From positions 1-55,027 of the forward strand of contig JARQWU010000037.1 in assembly GCA_040182905.1 (NCBI GenBank): a DNA stretch of 55,027 nucleotides, written 5' to 3'. A model generated the notes under the pieces. The model was given only the letters and a program-made list of their open reading frames with translations. It was not told where the DNA came from and searched no databases. The stretch is from Barthelona sp. PAP020 (lineage: Eukaryota > Metamonada: BaSk clade). Shown here piece by piece: positions 44,819-54,182 of the stretch (position 1 is the stretch's first letter; each line of letters opens with the position of its first letter). The translations under genes and the position numbers were made by a program.

Positions 44819-46807
44819 TCATATTGTATTCAAAACTTGTCTGATTAAGGGGACAAATGCCATTTTCTTAGAATTCGTTGTAAAGTTCCAATTTATCATT
44901 GGGATAATATTCTCTAATTCTGTTTCAATTACATCTTTCAACCCTTCTTTATGCACGTCTGTTAAGCCTTCAAAAGGTATTAATATGGGGTTAATAATAG
45001 ATTCTTTGATTAAATTTCTGTCAATAAACGATTCATAATCAAATTCCAACATTTTGTCGACTGAAAACAAACAAGAAAACAAAGACCAATCCAAGCAAAA
45101 TAGTTCCAAATCTTCAGCTTCCCAATTTTCTGGATTAAAGGAAAATTTTTCTTTTACAAGGGTTAAAAGAACAGTCTTAAAAATTCCATTAAAAACTTGG
45201 GGAGAAAATAAACAACATCCCTCAGTATACCAAAGAAATAGTTCTTTAATCATAGAAAACATGTTTGAACTGATAAATTGATCAGAAATAATCAAACTCT
45301 TTGGAATACGTTCTGGAAATTGTACGTATCTTGGAGACAAATACGTATTAATGTTGAATTTTCTGTAGCTTTCAACTACAATGATTTGACACAAGTTTGC
45401 TTTCAATTCGTCCCAAAGATTGCATAATGACGCATTAGGAACGATTGGAACTGATTTTTTAGGGATAAAAAAAGAATATTGAATGCAAGTATTGACAAAA
45501 GGGATCAGTTCATTCAATAAAACAAAATAATCTCCACATAATTGTAAATATGCTTGATTTGATAACAATACACGATTATTAAACAAATTTTGTGTGTTTA
45601 ATGTGAATTCATTCAACAATCGATGTATTCCTTCATCAATAAAGACTTGATACAGATCAGGTGAAGCAAATAATTCACACTTATGAAATATTTTGTCGAT
45701 AACAATAAACAGTACTTTTAAAGGTTTGCTAACTCGAATATGACGAGCTTTAAATGAATTGGCACGAATAAACGATAAGTATAAACGACTTTCTAAATTG
45801 GGCAACAATTTAGCTATGGGAATGTCCAAACTACCTCCAATGATATCATCAGATGTGTCATCAGATGTGTTATTTTCGGTGTTGTCCAATATAGCATAAA
45901 AATCCTTGAAAGATTGTTCAATTTTCATCCTACCATCTTCAAAAACGTTAATCAACAATTTATTTATCTTCTTTTCAAAACGTGCCTGAAAATGAATGGA
46001 GATGTTTATTCCAACATCCGCCAATATTTCAGCAGCATCATAGACACTGCTAAGACACTCGGCAATCAATTCCAAAGAATCCAAATCTTTCTTCGAAAAT
46101 AAAGAATCAATGTAGACCTCACTGAATTTTTCTATCACACTATGAATCCAAGCAGTTAAAAAAGAAATGTCTGAATGGTCTTTAAACGCTCTCAAAAAGT
46201 CTTTCACGCTTTCATATAAAAAATTAAAGGTAATAGTAGCGGCAGAAGTAATTAATTTTATTTCATTGCCTGCTCGAATGTCTGCAAGCACCAAATTGAA
46301 CAATTGATCTTTTTTTAGTTTTAGAAATTCCAATCTCCCTTGTTCTGAATATCCTAAAGAGTTAATCAAATTCAAAATATCAAGTTGAAGTTCTCTTTCC
46401 TCATTTCTTGATGCATTTGACAACAAATTCAGTAGTTGAGTCAAAACCATCTGTTCAAATATTCTTATCGCCTTATCTAATTGATTATTTCGATAAATGT
46501 CTTCACTCCAATATCTTTTAATTCTTTCAACAGTCGCTTCATGTTTATGAATTGATATTGAAGAAAATAATTCTCTGCAAACATCCCTCTTCACAATAAT
46601 ATCGCATAATTTATTTAATTCTTCATCTTCTAATCCACATGAAGGATAATGTGATTGACTCTGTATGTCAGATTTTAAACTGAATAAACTATCAATTGTG
46701 GTGGAAAATTCATTGATGATATTGGTTAATTCTTCATACCTTTTGATAAAATCCACAAATAAATTACCACATTCAATCAAATTTAATTGACTTTTCTCTT
46801 CATCCAT
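44819..46807 (-). CDS. helical tethering-complex subunit, exocyst Exo84-like (tentative)
   Basis: This 662-aa, almost entirely alpha-helical protein has no catalytic motif, signal peptide or membrane helix. The order of elements recalls the CATCHR family of tethers. An N-terminal coiled coil (about 10-55) is followed by helical bundles. One stretch resembles the Exo84 C-terminal domain: AECLSSVYDAAEILADVGIN followed by an I-H-F-x-A-R-F segment (about 243-275). Another is RLYLSFIRANSFKARHIRVS, comparable to the LAFL/F-L-x-x-R-S segment of Exo84. If right, it would tether secretory vesicles at the plasma membrane and fit with the Rab and TBC genes in the window. COG or Vps51-type subunits are alternatives. 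Start at the first ATG. Confidence 0.6.
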   Translation of the reverse strand: MDEEKSQLNLIECGNLFVDFIKRYEELTNIINEFSTTIDSLFSLKSDIQSQSHYPSCGLEDEELNKLCDIIVKRDVCRELFSSISIHKHEATVERIKRYWSEDIYRNNQLDKAIRIFEQMVLTQLLNLLSNASRNEERELQLDILNLINSLGYSEQGRLEFLKLKKDQLFNLVLADIRAGNEIKLITSAATITFNFLYESVKDFLRAFKDHSDISFLTAWIHSVIEKFSEVYIDSLFSKKDLDSLELIAECLSSVYDAAEILADVGINISIHFQARFEKKINKLLINVFEDGRMKIEQSFKDFYAILDNTENNTSDDTSDDIIGGSLDIPIAKLLPNLESRLYLSFIRANSFKARHIRVSKPLKVLFIVIDKIFHKCELFASPDLYQVFIDEGIHRLLNEFTLNTQNLFNNRVLLSNQAYLQLCGDYFVLLNELIPFVNTCIQYSFFIPKKSVPIVPNASLCNLWDELKANLCQIIVVESYRKFNINTYLSPRYVQFPERIPKSLIISDQFISSNMFSMIKELFLWYTEGCCLFSPQVFNGIFKTVLLTLVKEKFSFNPENWEAEDLELFCLDWSLFSCLFSVDKMLEFDYESFIDRNLIKESIINPILIPFEGLTDVHKEGLKDVIETELENIIPMINWNFTTNSKKMAFVPLIRQVLNTI

Positions 46808-46927
46808 CGTTTTGTCAATAAATATTAATTATTTTAAAAGATACAACAAAAAAAAAATTTTTCACTTTGCCTTGAAAAAAAATTAAATGACAAATATCTG
46901 TTTTTCTATTTATGCAATAAAAAAAAA

Positions 46928-48556
46928 TTAATGTTTGGCAAAAGGATTTCCTTTGCTTGTTTTTGCACTTGAAGTCTTCAAATTATCGGAAGAAAATGCA
47001 GATGGTTTATTTGATTTGAAAGGTGATTCAGAATGACTATGTTTTAAACTAAAAGGGTTACTTGTAGATGAAGAAGAAGAGAGGGAAGATTTTCGCTTGA
47101 AAGGATTGTTGGATGTTGTATCGGCTTTCTCTTTTTCAACTGTTGAATCTTTGTCTCTCTTGAATGGATTGACGGTAGTTTTCTTCTCAGACGCAAAGGG
47201 GTTGATTGTTTTTGCAACCTCAGGATCTTTTTCCTTTATTTCGTTTTCTTCGGTCAAATCTCTGGACCTTTTTTCAAAAGGATTTGTTCTTTTAGTACTT
47301 GTGTTGGGAGTTACGATTTTAGTGTCAACCAAATCCTTTTCCTTCTCTTCATTCACATCTTTTGGCTTTCTTTCAAAGGGGTTTGCTTTTTTTGCTGAAT
47401 CAACAAGTTTGTTTTCTTGTTTTTCTTTTGTATTGAGCAATTTTTTTTTGAAAGGATTTGCTAACTTTGCATCAATTCTTGAATTTTCAGAAGATGCTGT
47501 AGATTCAGAAATTGCCGACATTTTTTCCTTTTTTTCTTCACTTTCTTGAGAAATCAAAGATTTTTTAGGCTTGCTAAAGAGCTTGGATGCAAGTTTAGAT
47601 GATTTATCCGAATGTCCCTCTTCGTCCTTTAAAGTTTTTTCATTTTCATTTTCTTGTGCAACTTCAACTAATACAGATGTGTTAATTACAGGTTCCAACT
47701 TTCTTGGAGCAGTTTTTAATTTTTCAACATCAAATTTAGTATTAAACTTGAGTGATCCAGCAACCTGCATAGATTTGTTGATGATAGGTGTCTTATCAAC
47801 TCCATAGGCAGTCAAATCATTGGATCTAAAAGTGGATTCATTTTGTATTGCTGAAATAGCAATTTGAGGATCTGATATTCTCAACTTCATCTTACTTTGA
47901 ATATTTGTTTTTGTTTTTCTAGCATCAAATGTGGTATTTGTTTGCAATCCCATAGAGGAGTTCTTAACATCTAATGATACATTCCTTTGGCCTTTAAAAG
48001 AAACTTGATGGGTAGAGCTCTTTGCAACATCTTTTTCCACAGGAATTTCACGTTTGTTCATAGATTCAGCAACTACAACCTTAGTTTTGTCATCATTCTT
48101 ATATTTTACAGGACATCTATGAAGTTGAAAATATTTAGGTAAAGCCAACGGATGTATGACTGTATCATTCATAGTTTGCTTTCTATCAACTTCTGACGGA
48201 GATACTTCAAGACTTTTAATCGATTTTAAATCTTGTGAAGATTCAATAACATTTTCTTTTCTACTTGTTACTAAATTAGATGTGCTTTTCTTTATTGGTT
48301 TGATCATTGTGTGCAGATTGTAATCTTTCTTTACAACTTTTAAAAACGAGGGTTTTATGTTTTTTTGTGCTGCTTTTATTTCCGAATATTTCAATTTCGG
48401 TTTATTTTCATGCAAATTACTTTTGTTTTCCTTGTCATAAATGGTTGACAATATCCTTTTTGCTGTTTCAAATGGATGAACAATCGATTTGTACACAGGT
48501 ATTTTTTTTGTAAACGGTTCAGATAATTTAGAAGATGTTCGAAATCGATTTTGCAT
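46928..48556 (-). CDS. disordered protein with eight NPF motifs (EH-domain ligand)
   Basis: This 542-aa protein is Lys/Ser/Glu-rich and predicted disordered. Its C-terminal third carries eight Asn-Pro-Phe motifs at 367, 392, 425, 452, 463, 484, 500 and 537, nearly all followed by basic or polar residues (NPFKKK, NPFERK, NPFEKR, NPFKRD, NPFKRK). NPF is the classic ligand of EH domains (Eps15, Pan1/Ede1, EHD, intersectin), so this protein is likely an endocytic or recycling adaptor that binds many EH domains at once. The N-terminal 360 residues have no recognised domain. The spacing of units (about 20-35 residues, with T/D-K-E-K linkers) suggests internal duplication. Start is the first ATG at 48554-48556; stop TAA. 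Confidence 0.8.
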   Translation of the reverse strand: MQNRFRTSSKLSEPFTKKIPVYKSIVHPFETAKRILSTIYDKENKSNLHENKPKLKYSEIKAAQKNIKPSFLKVVKKDYNLHTMIKPIKKSTSNLVTSRKENVIESSQDLKSIKSLEVSPSEVDRKQTMNDTVIHPLALPKYFQLHRCPVKYKNDDKTKVVVAESMNKREIPVEKDVAKSSTHQVSFKGQRNVSLDVKNSSMGLQTNTTFDARKTKTNIQSKMKLRISDPQIAISAIQNESTFRSNDLTAYGVDKTPIINKSMQVAGSLKFNTKFDVEKLKTAPRKLEPVINTSVLVEVAQENENEKTLKDEEGHSDKSSKLASKLFSKPKKSLISQESEEKKEKMSAISESTASSENSRIDAKLANPFKKKLLNTKEKQENKLVDSAKKANPFERKPKDVNEEKEKDLVDTKIVTPNTSTKRTNPFEKRSRDLTEENEIKEKDPEVAKTINPFASEKKTTVNPFKRDKDSTVEKEKADTTSNNPFKRKSSLSSSSSTSNPFSLKHSHSESPFKSNKPSAFSSDNLKTSSAKTSKGNPFAKH

Positions 48557-48944
48557 TGAAAAAGGAAAAACTTGAAGGTTTGATTCTTTTTAATTTTTTT
48601 AATTTTTTATTTGTTCTTAATATTTGTCAAATATCATTATAAATTTATATATTTATTGATTAAAAGTGAATTCTTGAAGGTTTCAAGTGGGCAAGAATTG
48701 GCACTTCTTAAAGAACAAAAGAATCATAATCTAGACTAAAAAGATTGTTTTCTCAACCAAACTTAGGACTTTTTATATTTTTTATTGCTCTTTTTGTTTC
48801 GTTCAAAATTGGCAAAAAATGCTTCGACTTCTTTCAACGGAATTTGTCCTGGTTGTTGAAGCAAAAATAGTAAGATTCACATAAACAATAAACACCTTTT
48901 TATTTATACTGTTTTAAAATAAATGAAAATAAAACATACATACA
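48557..48944. other. intergenic region with a possible small exon
   Basis: About 390 bp between two minus-strand genes. On the minus strand, 48763-48876 is open for 37 codons ending in TAA and has protein-like composition (QQPGQIPLKEVEAFFANFER, then a Lys/Asn-rich tail), but has no ATG. A pyrimidine-rich stretch ending in CAACCAG precedes GACAAATTCC, so it could be a terminal exon or a gene remnant. Nothing else is seen. Confidence 0.3.
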
Positions 48945-49379
48945 TTAATGGGCTTCATGAGCACAAAATTCAGTGTATCTGACTTCATCCATCAAATCTT
49001 TCAAATCAGTTTCGTTTCCAAACTTGACTTTGACCAACCAACCTTTTCCAAAAGGATCATTAGAAACATCACTGGGATTATCTTCTAAATTGGTATTCAC
49101 ACCAACAATTTCACCATTAACAGGACAATAAACATCAGAAGCAGCTTTAACGGATTCCAAAGCAACAGGAGCGTCACCTTTAGAAAAACCATCACCAATG
49201 GCAGGTAAATCAGCGTATACAATTTCACCTAAGTGTTCAGCAGCGAAAGGTGTGATTCCTAAAACACCAACACCATTTTCATATCTGAAATATTCATGCT
49301 CTGAAGTAAATAAAGTCTTTGCAACAGATCTAATGCTTTGAAAAATGTTTGAAGTAAGGTTCTTTGTTTGGAATTGCAT
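48945..49379 (-). CDS. GCVH: glycine cleavage system H protein, mitochondrial type
   Basis: This 144-aa lipoyl carrier of the glycine cleavage system shuttles the aminomethyl group between the P, T and L proteins. The lipoylated lysine is Lys78 in ALESVKAASDVYCPVNGEIV. The N-terminal FTSEHEYFRYENGVGVLGIT and AAEHLGEIVYADLPAIGD blocks are diagnostic. DPFGKGWLVKVKF follows near the end. The first ~22 residues (MQFQTKNLTSNIFQSIRSVA) are basic, hydroxylated and free of acids, as in a mitochondrial presequence. The start is the ATG at 49377-49379; three upstream in-frame codons start at a GTG and are not needed. No other glycine cleavage gene lies in the window. The C terminus CAHEAH is family-like. 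Confidence 0.96.
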   Translation of the reverse strand: MQFQTKNLTSNIFQSIRSVAKTLFTSEHEYFRYENGVGVLGITPFAAEHLGEIVYADLPAIGDGFSKGDAPVALESVKAASDVYCPVNGEIVGVNTNLEDNPSDVSNDPFGKGWLVKVKFGNETDLKDLMDEVRYTEFCAHEAH

Positions 49380-49673
49380 AATCAACACTCACGAAATATA
49401 TTTCCAAATTAATCAATTGACTTGTTTTGACTTTGTTTTGTCTTCAACCTCTCACACCATTGACACTTTATATTTTAGATAGTAAATATTATGTTAATAA
49501 TAATAATTTCAAAACTTTTACAATATATTTTCAAATATTCAATAATTTTCATTGTTTTAATGATTTTATATTTTAATAAATTCAAAGAGAGTTTAATATG
49601 ATCAAAAAAAAATGATTTTTCCTTTAAAAAAAAAAGAGAGCTTCATTTTGAATTGTATTATTCGATAATTTTC

Positions 49674-51011
49674 ATGTCACACACTGCTTCTAGCAAATAC
49701 GGCAGTTCTAATGTCGCTGCTTATGCTGAAAAGAGAAGGCAACAAATCGAAAAAGCGAAAAAAATTCGTGAAGCAAGAAGAAAAACTGAACATGAAGATT
49801 TGGATGATTCTAATGAGTATACGCAAAACGCCAAAAATGCAAATATCGAGAAAAATGCAATAGAGGATGATTTTTTACCGAAATCAACTATTGAAAATTT
49901 TAGCTTGGAGAATAATCGTTTACAACATGACAAATCAAAGTCCAATGTGTTATCTATGGACAAATTTCGACAAATGACTGAGAAAAATAGTTCAAGTTAT
50001 CCGAGAAATCAAAGTGCACCTATTAAACGAACAAGAGACAAACCAAAAGTTCAACTTGGTCAAGTGCAGGAAACAGTTTCCAATAACTATTATTATGGAT
50101 CTAATAGTGAAGCAAATGTACCTTCAGATGGAGACGCTATGAAGAGATCTTTAAAATTGCTAAAAGCCATTCATAGAGTTAATTCCGGAGATAGTTCTCG
50201 ACAAAGTTCTCGAAGAATAAGATCTGCTGGTCGAAGAGGGGTTAGGATGGTTCGAAACATTTATAAGAGTGAGATGGACATTGATGTTGATTCTCCAATC
50301 ATTCCTGACGAATTTAATAGTCCAGAAATTGAGATGGGTATGCTTCAAGAACCTTTTGAAGATATTAAAGCTTCCAGTAATGTATATTCCAACGATTTTG
50401 GTGTAACTGAAGAGATTAAGCCAGTAGAAAAGCCATTTATTGCCAAAAAGCAATCAAGGAATGAAAGTGGTAATAGAAAATCTGAAAATATCCATATTGA
50501 GCAACCTGTTTCTCAAATTCAACCGAAACCTATTTCATCAACGCCCAATTTTAACAATATGGCTGATGCGTTTCCTCAAGGTGATATCCCCCAAGTTAGT
50601 CTTGTTCCATGTCCTATTTGTGGCAGAAAGTTTGGTGAAGATAGAATTGACAGACATATAAAAGCCTGTGAAGTGGCCCAGAAGAAAAATGAAAAGCATG
50701 AGAAAATTGTAAAGAAAAAGGAAATTCAAAAAAACAGAAAAGAGACCCGATTGAATGAAAAAGAACGACAAATAAATGTTAAAAAGAAAGACTGGAAAGC
50801 TGCATCAGAATCATTTAGAGCCGCAATGAAAGCTGCAAGAACAGGTGAAGTTTTGGAGACTTCTGCTGTTCCTGTTGATTTAGAACAATGTAAGTTTTGT
50901 GGAAGAAGGTTTGGAGATGAACAATTAAAAAGACATCTTCCTCATTGTGAAAAGGCGTTTCAGAAGAAAAAAATGCAAAAGCGTAATGTTAGTGCGGCAA
51001 AGAGGAGATAA
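49674..51011 (+). CDS. ZC2HC1-type double C2HC zinc-finger protein
   Basis: This 445-aa protein has a helical, strongly charged N terminus (AAYAEKRRQQIEKAKKIREA). A disordered Ser/Arg-rich middle includes SRRIRSAGRRGVRMVRN. Two ZC2HC1/zf-C2HC_2 fingers sit at about 312-333 and 404-426, each C-x2-C-x11-H-x3-C with GR(K/R)FG after the second cysteine. A basic helix separates them. This finger pair is found in ZC2HC1A/B/C and ZNF474-like proteins, several of which are associated with cilia and flagella. Zinc and probably RNA or protein binding is expected; the role is not established. The start is ATG 49674; seven codons upstream are open from a TTG only. Confidence 0.85.
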   Translation: MSHTASSKYGSSNVAAYAEKRRQQIEKAKKIREARRKTEHEDLDDSNEYTQNAKNANIEKNAIEDDFLPKSTIENFSLENNRLQHDKSKSNVLSMDKFRQMTEKNSSSYPRNQSAPIKRTRDKPKVQLGQVQETVSNNYYYGSNSEANVPSDGDAMKRSLKLLKAIHRVNSGDSSRQSSRRIRSAGRRGVRMVRNIYKSEMDIDVDSPIIPDEFNSPEIEMGMLQEPFEDIKASSNVYSNDFGVTEEIKPVEKPFIAKKQSRNESGNRKSENIHIEQPVSQIQPKPISSTPNFNNMADAFPQGDIPQVSLVPCPICGRKFGEDRIDRHIKACEVAQKKNEKHEKIVKKKEIQKNRKETRLNEKERQINVKKKDWKAASESFRAAMKAARTGEVLETSAVPVDLEQCKFCGRRFGDEQLKRHLPHCEKAFQKKKMQKRNVSAAKRR

Positions 51012-51202
51012 AGGGAACCATTGTTGTTATTTTTTTTTTTCTTTTTGAGGACATTTTTTTTTTTAAAAGTTTTGGCTTCAAATCAAGGAACTCATAGGTT
51101 TATTCCTTTTACCAAATGAAAGTTTTTCTCTTTTAAAATTTCACTTTAAGACTATTAATTAAAATTTGAAGTAAACACAAAAAAGTTTGTTTGCATAAGG
51201 GT
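51012..51202. other. spacer before element copy J
   Basis: AT-rich DNA with T runs at 51030-51041 and 51054-51063. No gene is seen. The dispersed element starts at its right edge. Confidence 0.4.
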
Positions 51203-51470
51203 TATTTCCAAGGCAAGAAACAACATGCGCATACGTGAATGAAAAAAGAACAGCATTTATTATTTCAAGGGTTTTAAGGACTGCTTCATCTGTTGAAACT
51301 TAAGAGCTTTGCTTTTGCAAAAATATGGCAAAAAAGTAAAGTATGGAAAAATCTTTTCCCAGTTTGTCTCAATTCTCAATTAGGGTTTTGACCGAAATTC
51401 ACTTGAATATATTCTCTGCTCTTTCTTTCTCTCAAATAACTATTGATGTTTCAGAACTGGACCAATTTTC
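51203..51470 (+). repeat. dispersed element, copy J
   Basis: A diverged, slightly shortened copy: TTATTTCCAAGGCAAGAAAC, GCATTTATTATTTCAAGGGT, TCATCTGTTGAAACTTAAGA, GCTTTGCTTTTGCAAAAATA, TTTTGACCGAAATTCACTTG, and right end GTTTCAGAACTGGACCAATT. The segment with TTTAAACTTTAAAATTTT is missing. Confidence 0.75.
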
Positions 51471-51707
51471 ACAATATATCAGAACTTTGAAGTGATTCTT
51501 TTCATGATTATCAATGATGTCATCATATTGCATCAGAGGTGCAAATATTATTAAATAATTATACAGTCTTAGAAAAGTTAATTTCTGATTTTCACTCACC
51601 AATTTACTCTTCAATTGTTTCATAAATTATGATATTTGGATTTGGTAATATTTGAAGAAAATATTGTGACAAAAAGAAAAATATTCATTTTATAAACAAA
51701 ATACAAA

Positions 51708-52769
51708 TCAAAAGTCAGAACCAAAAATAAGAGGTAATGAATTGATCAAATTCATACCCCAATGCTCCATAAACAATGTTTTTACTTCGTTAAAGTCCAG
51801 GTTATCGTCATCATTCTGATCTAACTTTTCAAATAATACTTCATAAGTTTTATCATTTGCAAGGAATTTTTGAGACGCAACTTCTCCCATTAACATACCT
51901 AAAACACGGTCAGCAAAATCGTAAGGAACCTTCAAAGAAGGATAACCTTGGGTTTGAAAGGCATCGACTATTTGTGCCTCAATGTACTTTTCAACTTCTT
52001 CAACAATATCTTCTGAAGTCACGTAATCAAACACATCTCTAAAATTATCAGGAGTAATCAATTGTCCTTGGGTAATTTTTGTTAAACTTTGCTCAATGGC
52101 ATCATTCAATACCAAAGGTCTAACTTTTTTTCTGAATGCAGCATTTAACACACCTTGAACTGATACATCACCCTCACAAACTTCAGTGAAATGAGGATAA
52201 TACAAAACAACAGTCAATTTTTTAAATAATGCTCCAATTTCATCAGCATCTAAATGTTGATTTCCATCCTTATCAAAATTCTTAAAGATTTCGAAAATTC
52301 GATCGAAATCTAACTGAGTGGGCACTAAAGCCACAATAAAAGATCTAAAATGTTCAAAATCCATTCCATCCATGTCAGCATATTCTTTGAAAATACTGTT
52401 AACAAAATCTACTTGACCAAATATGGTTTCTAAAGAAAGAATTATTTCATTACCATCTGTTAATTGTCTAATTGTGTCAAAAGCTCTTTCTTTACTAACA
52501 CTTGTGCTGTCACTCAATTGCAAATGAAAAAATGCAACATAATACTCTTTTAAAATTGGTACTTCCAAATGAGTTGCAATGAAACTAGTGATACTATTAA
52601 CTAAAATATGTTCAGGTGAAGAATCAATAAATTTAATGAACTCATCGACAAAAACAGAGATAGCTTGTTCACTGATTGAGGAATCTTGAGCATTAATATT
52701 TGAGTTTTCACCTTTCTTTCTTTGATTGTGATCCTCAATGGTATCAACAGAACTACTAGAACATCCCAT
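51708..52769 (-). CDS. N-acylated EF-hand calcium-binding protein
   Basis: This 353-aa protein starts MGCSSSS, a strong N-myristoylation (Gly2) plus palmitoylation (Cys3) signal, so it should sit on the inner face of a membrane. Two canonical EF-hand loops are visible: DKDGNQHLDADE at 166-177 and DQNDDDNLDFNE at 317-328, with acidic residues at loop positions 1, 3, 5 and 12. Between and before them lie further helix pairs without complete loops, probably degenerate EF-hands. The C terminus LINSLPLIFGSDF is hydrophobic. Length and layout recall calcium-sensor proteins of protists, but no exact family is recognised. ATG start confirmed; stop TGA. The TBC gene starts 198 bp away in the other direction. 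Confidence 0.88.
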   Translation of the reverse strand: MGCSSSSVDTIEDHNQRKKGENSNINAQDSSISEQAISVFVDEFIKFIDSSPEHILVNSITSFIATHLEVPILKEYYVAFFHLQLSDSTSVSKERAFDTIRQLTDGNEIILSLETIFGQVDFVNSIFKEYADMDGMDFEHFRSFIVALVPTQLDFDRIFEIFKNFDKDGNQHLDADEIGALFKKLTVVLYYPHFTEVCEGDVSVQGVLNAAFRKKVRPLVLNDAIEQSLTKITQGQLITPDNFRDVFDYVTSEDIVEEVEKYIEAQIVDAFQTQGYPSLKVPYDFADRVLGMLMGEVASQKFLANDKTYEVLFEKLDQNDDDNLDFNEVKTLFMEHWGMNLINSLPLIFGSDF

Positions 52770-52967
52770 AACTAAAAATCAATAACAAAAAAATAATTAT
52801 TTCATTCCATTTATAAAACTGATTGGTTTTTTTTTGTTATCAAAGACTTGATTTCTTTTTGTTTTATTTTGTATTCAATAAAAACAATTCATGTGAAAAT
52901 AAGAAGTAAAGAGTAATTTTTTTTTTTTTTCAGTTTAGACTTGTTTCCTTATGTGAAAAACGAAACC

Positions 52968-54182
52968 ATGAATTGGATATTAAATATGTTTAATGGGAAT
53001 GAAAAAACAGTAAATGAAGAAACGAATGAATACAATTGTAAAAATGGATTTGAAAAAGTTATTGAAAAATATTCAATAAAAGATATCTTATTTAAAGAAA
53101 AGATAAATATTAAGGAATGTTTGGGTTTATGTTTTCAAGGATTACCAGATGATGATGAGACTATTCGTTCTTTGGTGTATAAATTGGTGTTGGAATATTT
53201 ACCTTTGGATCGAAATGAATGGATAGAATATTTAAGAGAAAGAAGACAAGAATATTGGGCATTTGTCGAAGATTTTTACGATCAAACTCTAGATATTGAA
53301 AATGACGACCCTTTTTCCATGAATAATGAAAAAAATGAGCAATATTTTGAAAGAGAAAAATTAAAGTTGAAAATAGCTAAGGACGTTGTTCGAACTCAAC
53401 GTACTTTACAGTTTTTTTTGATCAATGAGGAGAATGATTTCTTTTCACCCGAAGCAAATGTTAAACAAATAAAAAAAAAGGCAGGAAATACAATTGAAAC
53501 AGTTGCTGCACCACAAGGATTGAAAAGGAATCTTATCATATGTCGAAAAACCCCTGCTTTGCATTCATTACTCCGTATATTGTTTATATTTGCAAATTTA
53601 AATCATTCCATTGAGTATGTTCAAGGAATGAACGAACTCGTAGCATGTTTTTTGTACTTATTTTCTCAAGACAGTGATCCTCTCTTTAAAAATGCTAGAG
53701 ATGCTGAAGCTGATACGTTTTGGTGTTTTAGCAAGCTGATGACAATGTTGGGTAATAACTTCACAACGGAATTAGATCAAACTGATCTCGGAATAAGTGG
53801 CAAGTTACGATTTTCAGAAAAGTTGTTGGAACTATTTTGTCCAGAACTTGCCAAACATTTTATCAATAATCAAATTAGTGGGGAATTCTATGCATTACGC
53901 TGGCATTCTTTGTTATTTGCCCAAGACTTCGAAATTCCGGATTTGTTGATTTTGTGGGACAGATTTATTGGTGATCCCAACAGATTTTTATTTGTACATT
54001 GTTTTGTTGTAGCCATTGTTATTCATTATAAAGATGAACTTCTAAATGCTGATTTCTCCACAATAATATCTATTTTGCAACAAAGACCGAAACCAGAGTT
54101 GATACCTGTCTATTTGAAGACTGCAAAAAGAATTTATCAAAATACACCTACTTCTTTGTTCTCAGAGCTTTATTATGGTTAA
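52968..54182 (+). CDS. TBC-domain Rab GTPase-activating protein (TBC1D13-like)
   Basis: This 404-aa protein has a TBC domain over about 50-390. The dual catalytic fingers are present: I-x-x-D-x-x-R at 136-142 (arginine finger Arg142) and Y-x-Q at 217-219 (Gln219 in SIEYVQGMNELVA). The N-terminal LCFQGLPDDDETIRSLVYKL is the usual opening helix pair, and LRWHSLLFAQDFEIPDLLIL with WDRF is the family's C-terminal signature. TBC1D13 is the nearest type because of its small size and insert between fingers. It would stimulate GTP hydrolysis by a Rab. The ATG at 52968 is used; nine upstream codons start at TTG directly after a T-run/CAG, which would also resemble a splice acceptor. Stop TAA. Confidence 0.9.
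   Translation: MNWILNMFNGNEKTVNEETNEYNCKNGFEKVIEKYSIKDILFKEKINIKECLGLCFQGLPDDDETIRSLVYKLVLEYLPLDRNEWIEYLRERRQEYWAFVEDFYDQTLDIENDDPFSMNNEKNEQYFEREKLKLKIAKDVVRTQRTLQFFLINEENDFFSPEANVKQIKKKAGNTIETVAAPQGLKRNLIICRKTPALHSLLRILFIFANLNHSIEYVQGMNELVACFLYLFSQDSDPLFKNARDAEADTFWCFSKLMTMLGNNFTTELDQTDLGISGKLRFSEKLLELFCPELAKHFINNQISGEFYALRWHSLLFAQDFEIPDLLILWDRFIGDPNRFLFVHCFVVAIVIHYKDELLNADFSTIISILQQRPKPELIPVYLKTAKRIYQNTPTSLFSELYYG

Noticed and set aside
47097-47549. 150-codon plus-strand frame inside the NPF gene
   Set aside because: It is antisense to the Ser/Lys-rich NPF protein, is made of Phe/Ser/Leu runs that mirror that codon bias, and opens with no good context. A shadow.
6487-51470. Dispersed element as a MITE or as a tRNA-derived SINE
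   Set aside because: The two ends are not inverted repeats, I could not confirm target-site duplications, and no A box plus GGTTCRANNC B box is visible. Class left open.
52921-52967. T run plus CAG before the TBC gene as a splice acceptor of an upstream exon
   Set aside because: Downstream coding is complete from ATG 52968 and no upstream exon with matching content is seen. T runs are common in this DNA.
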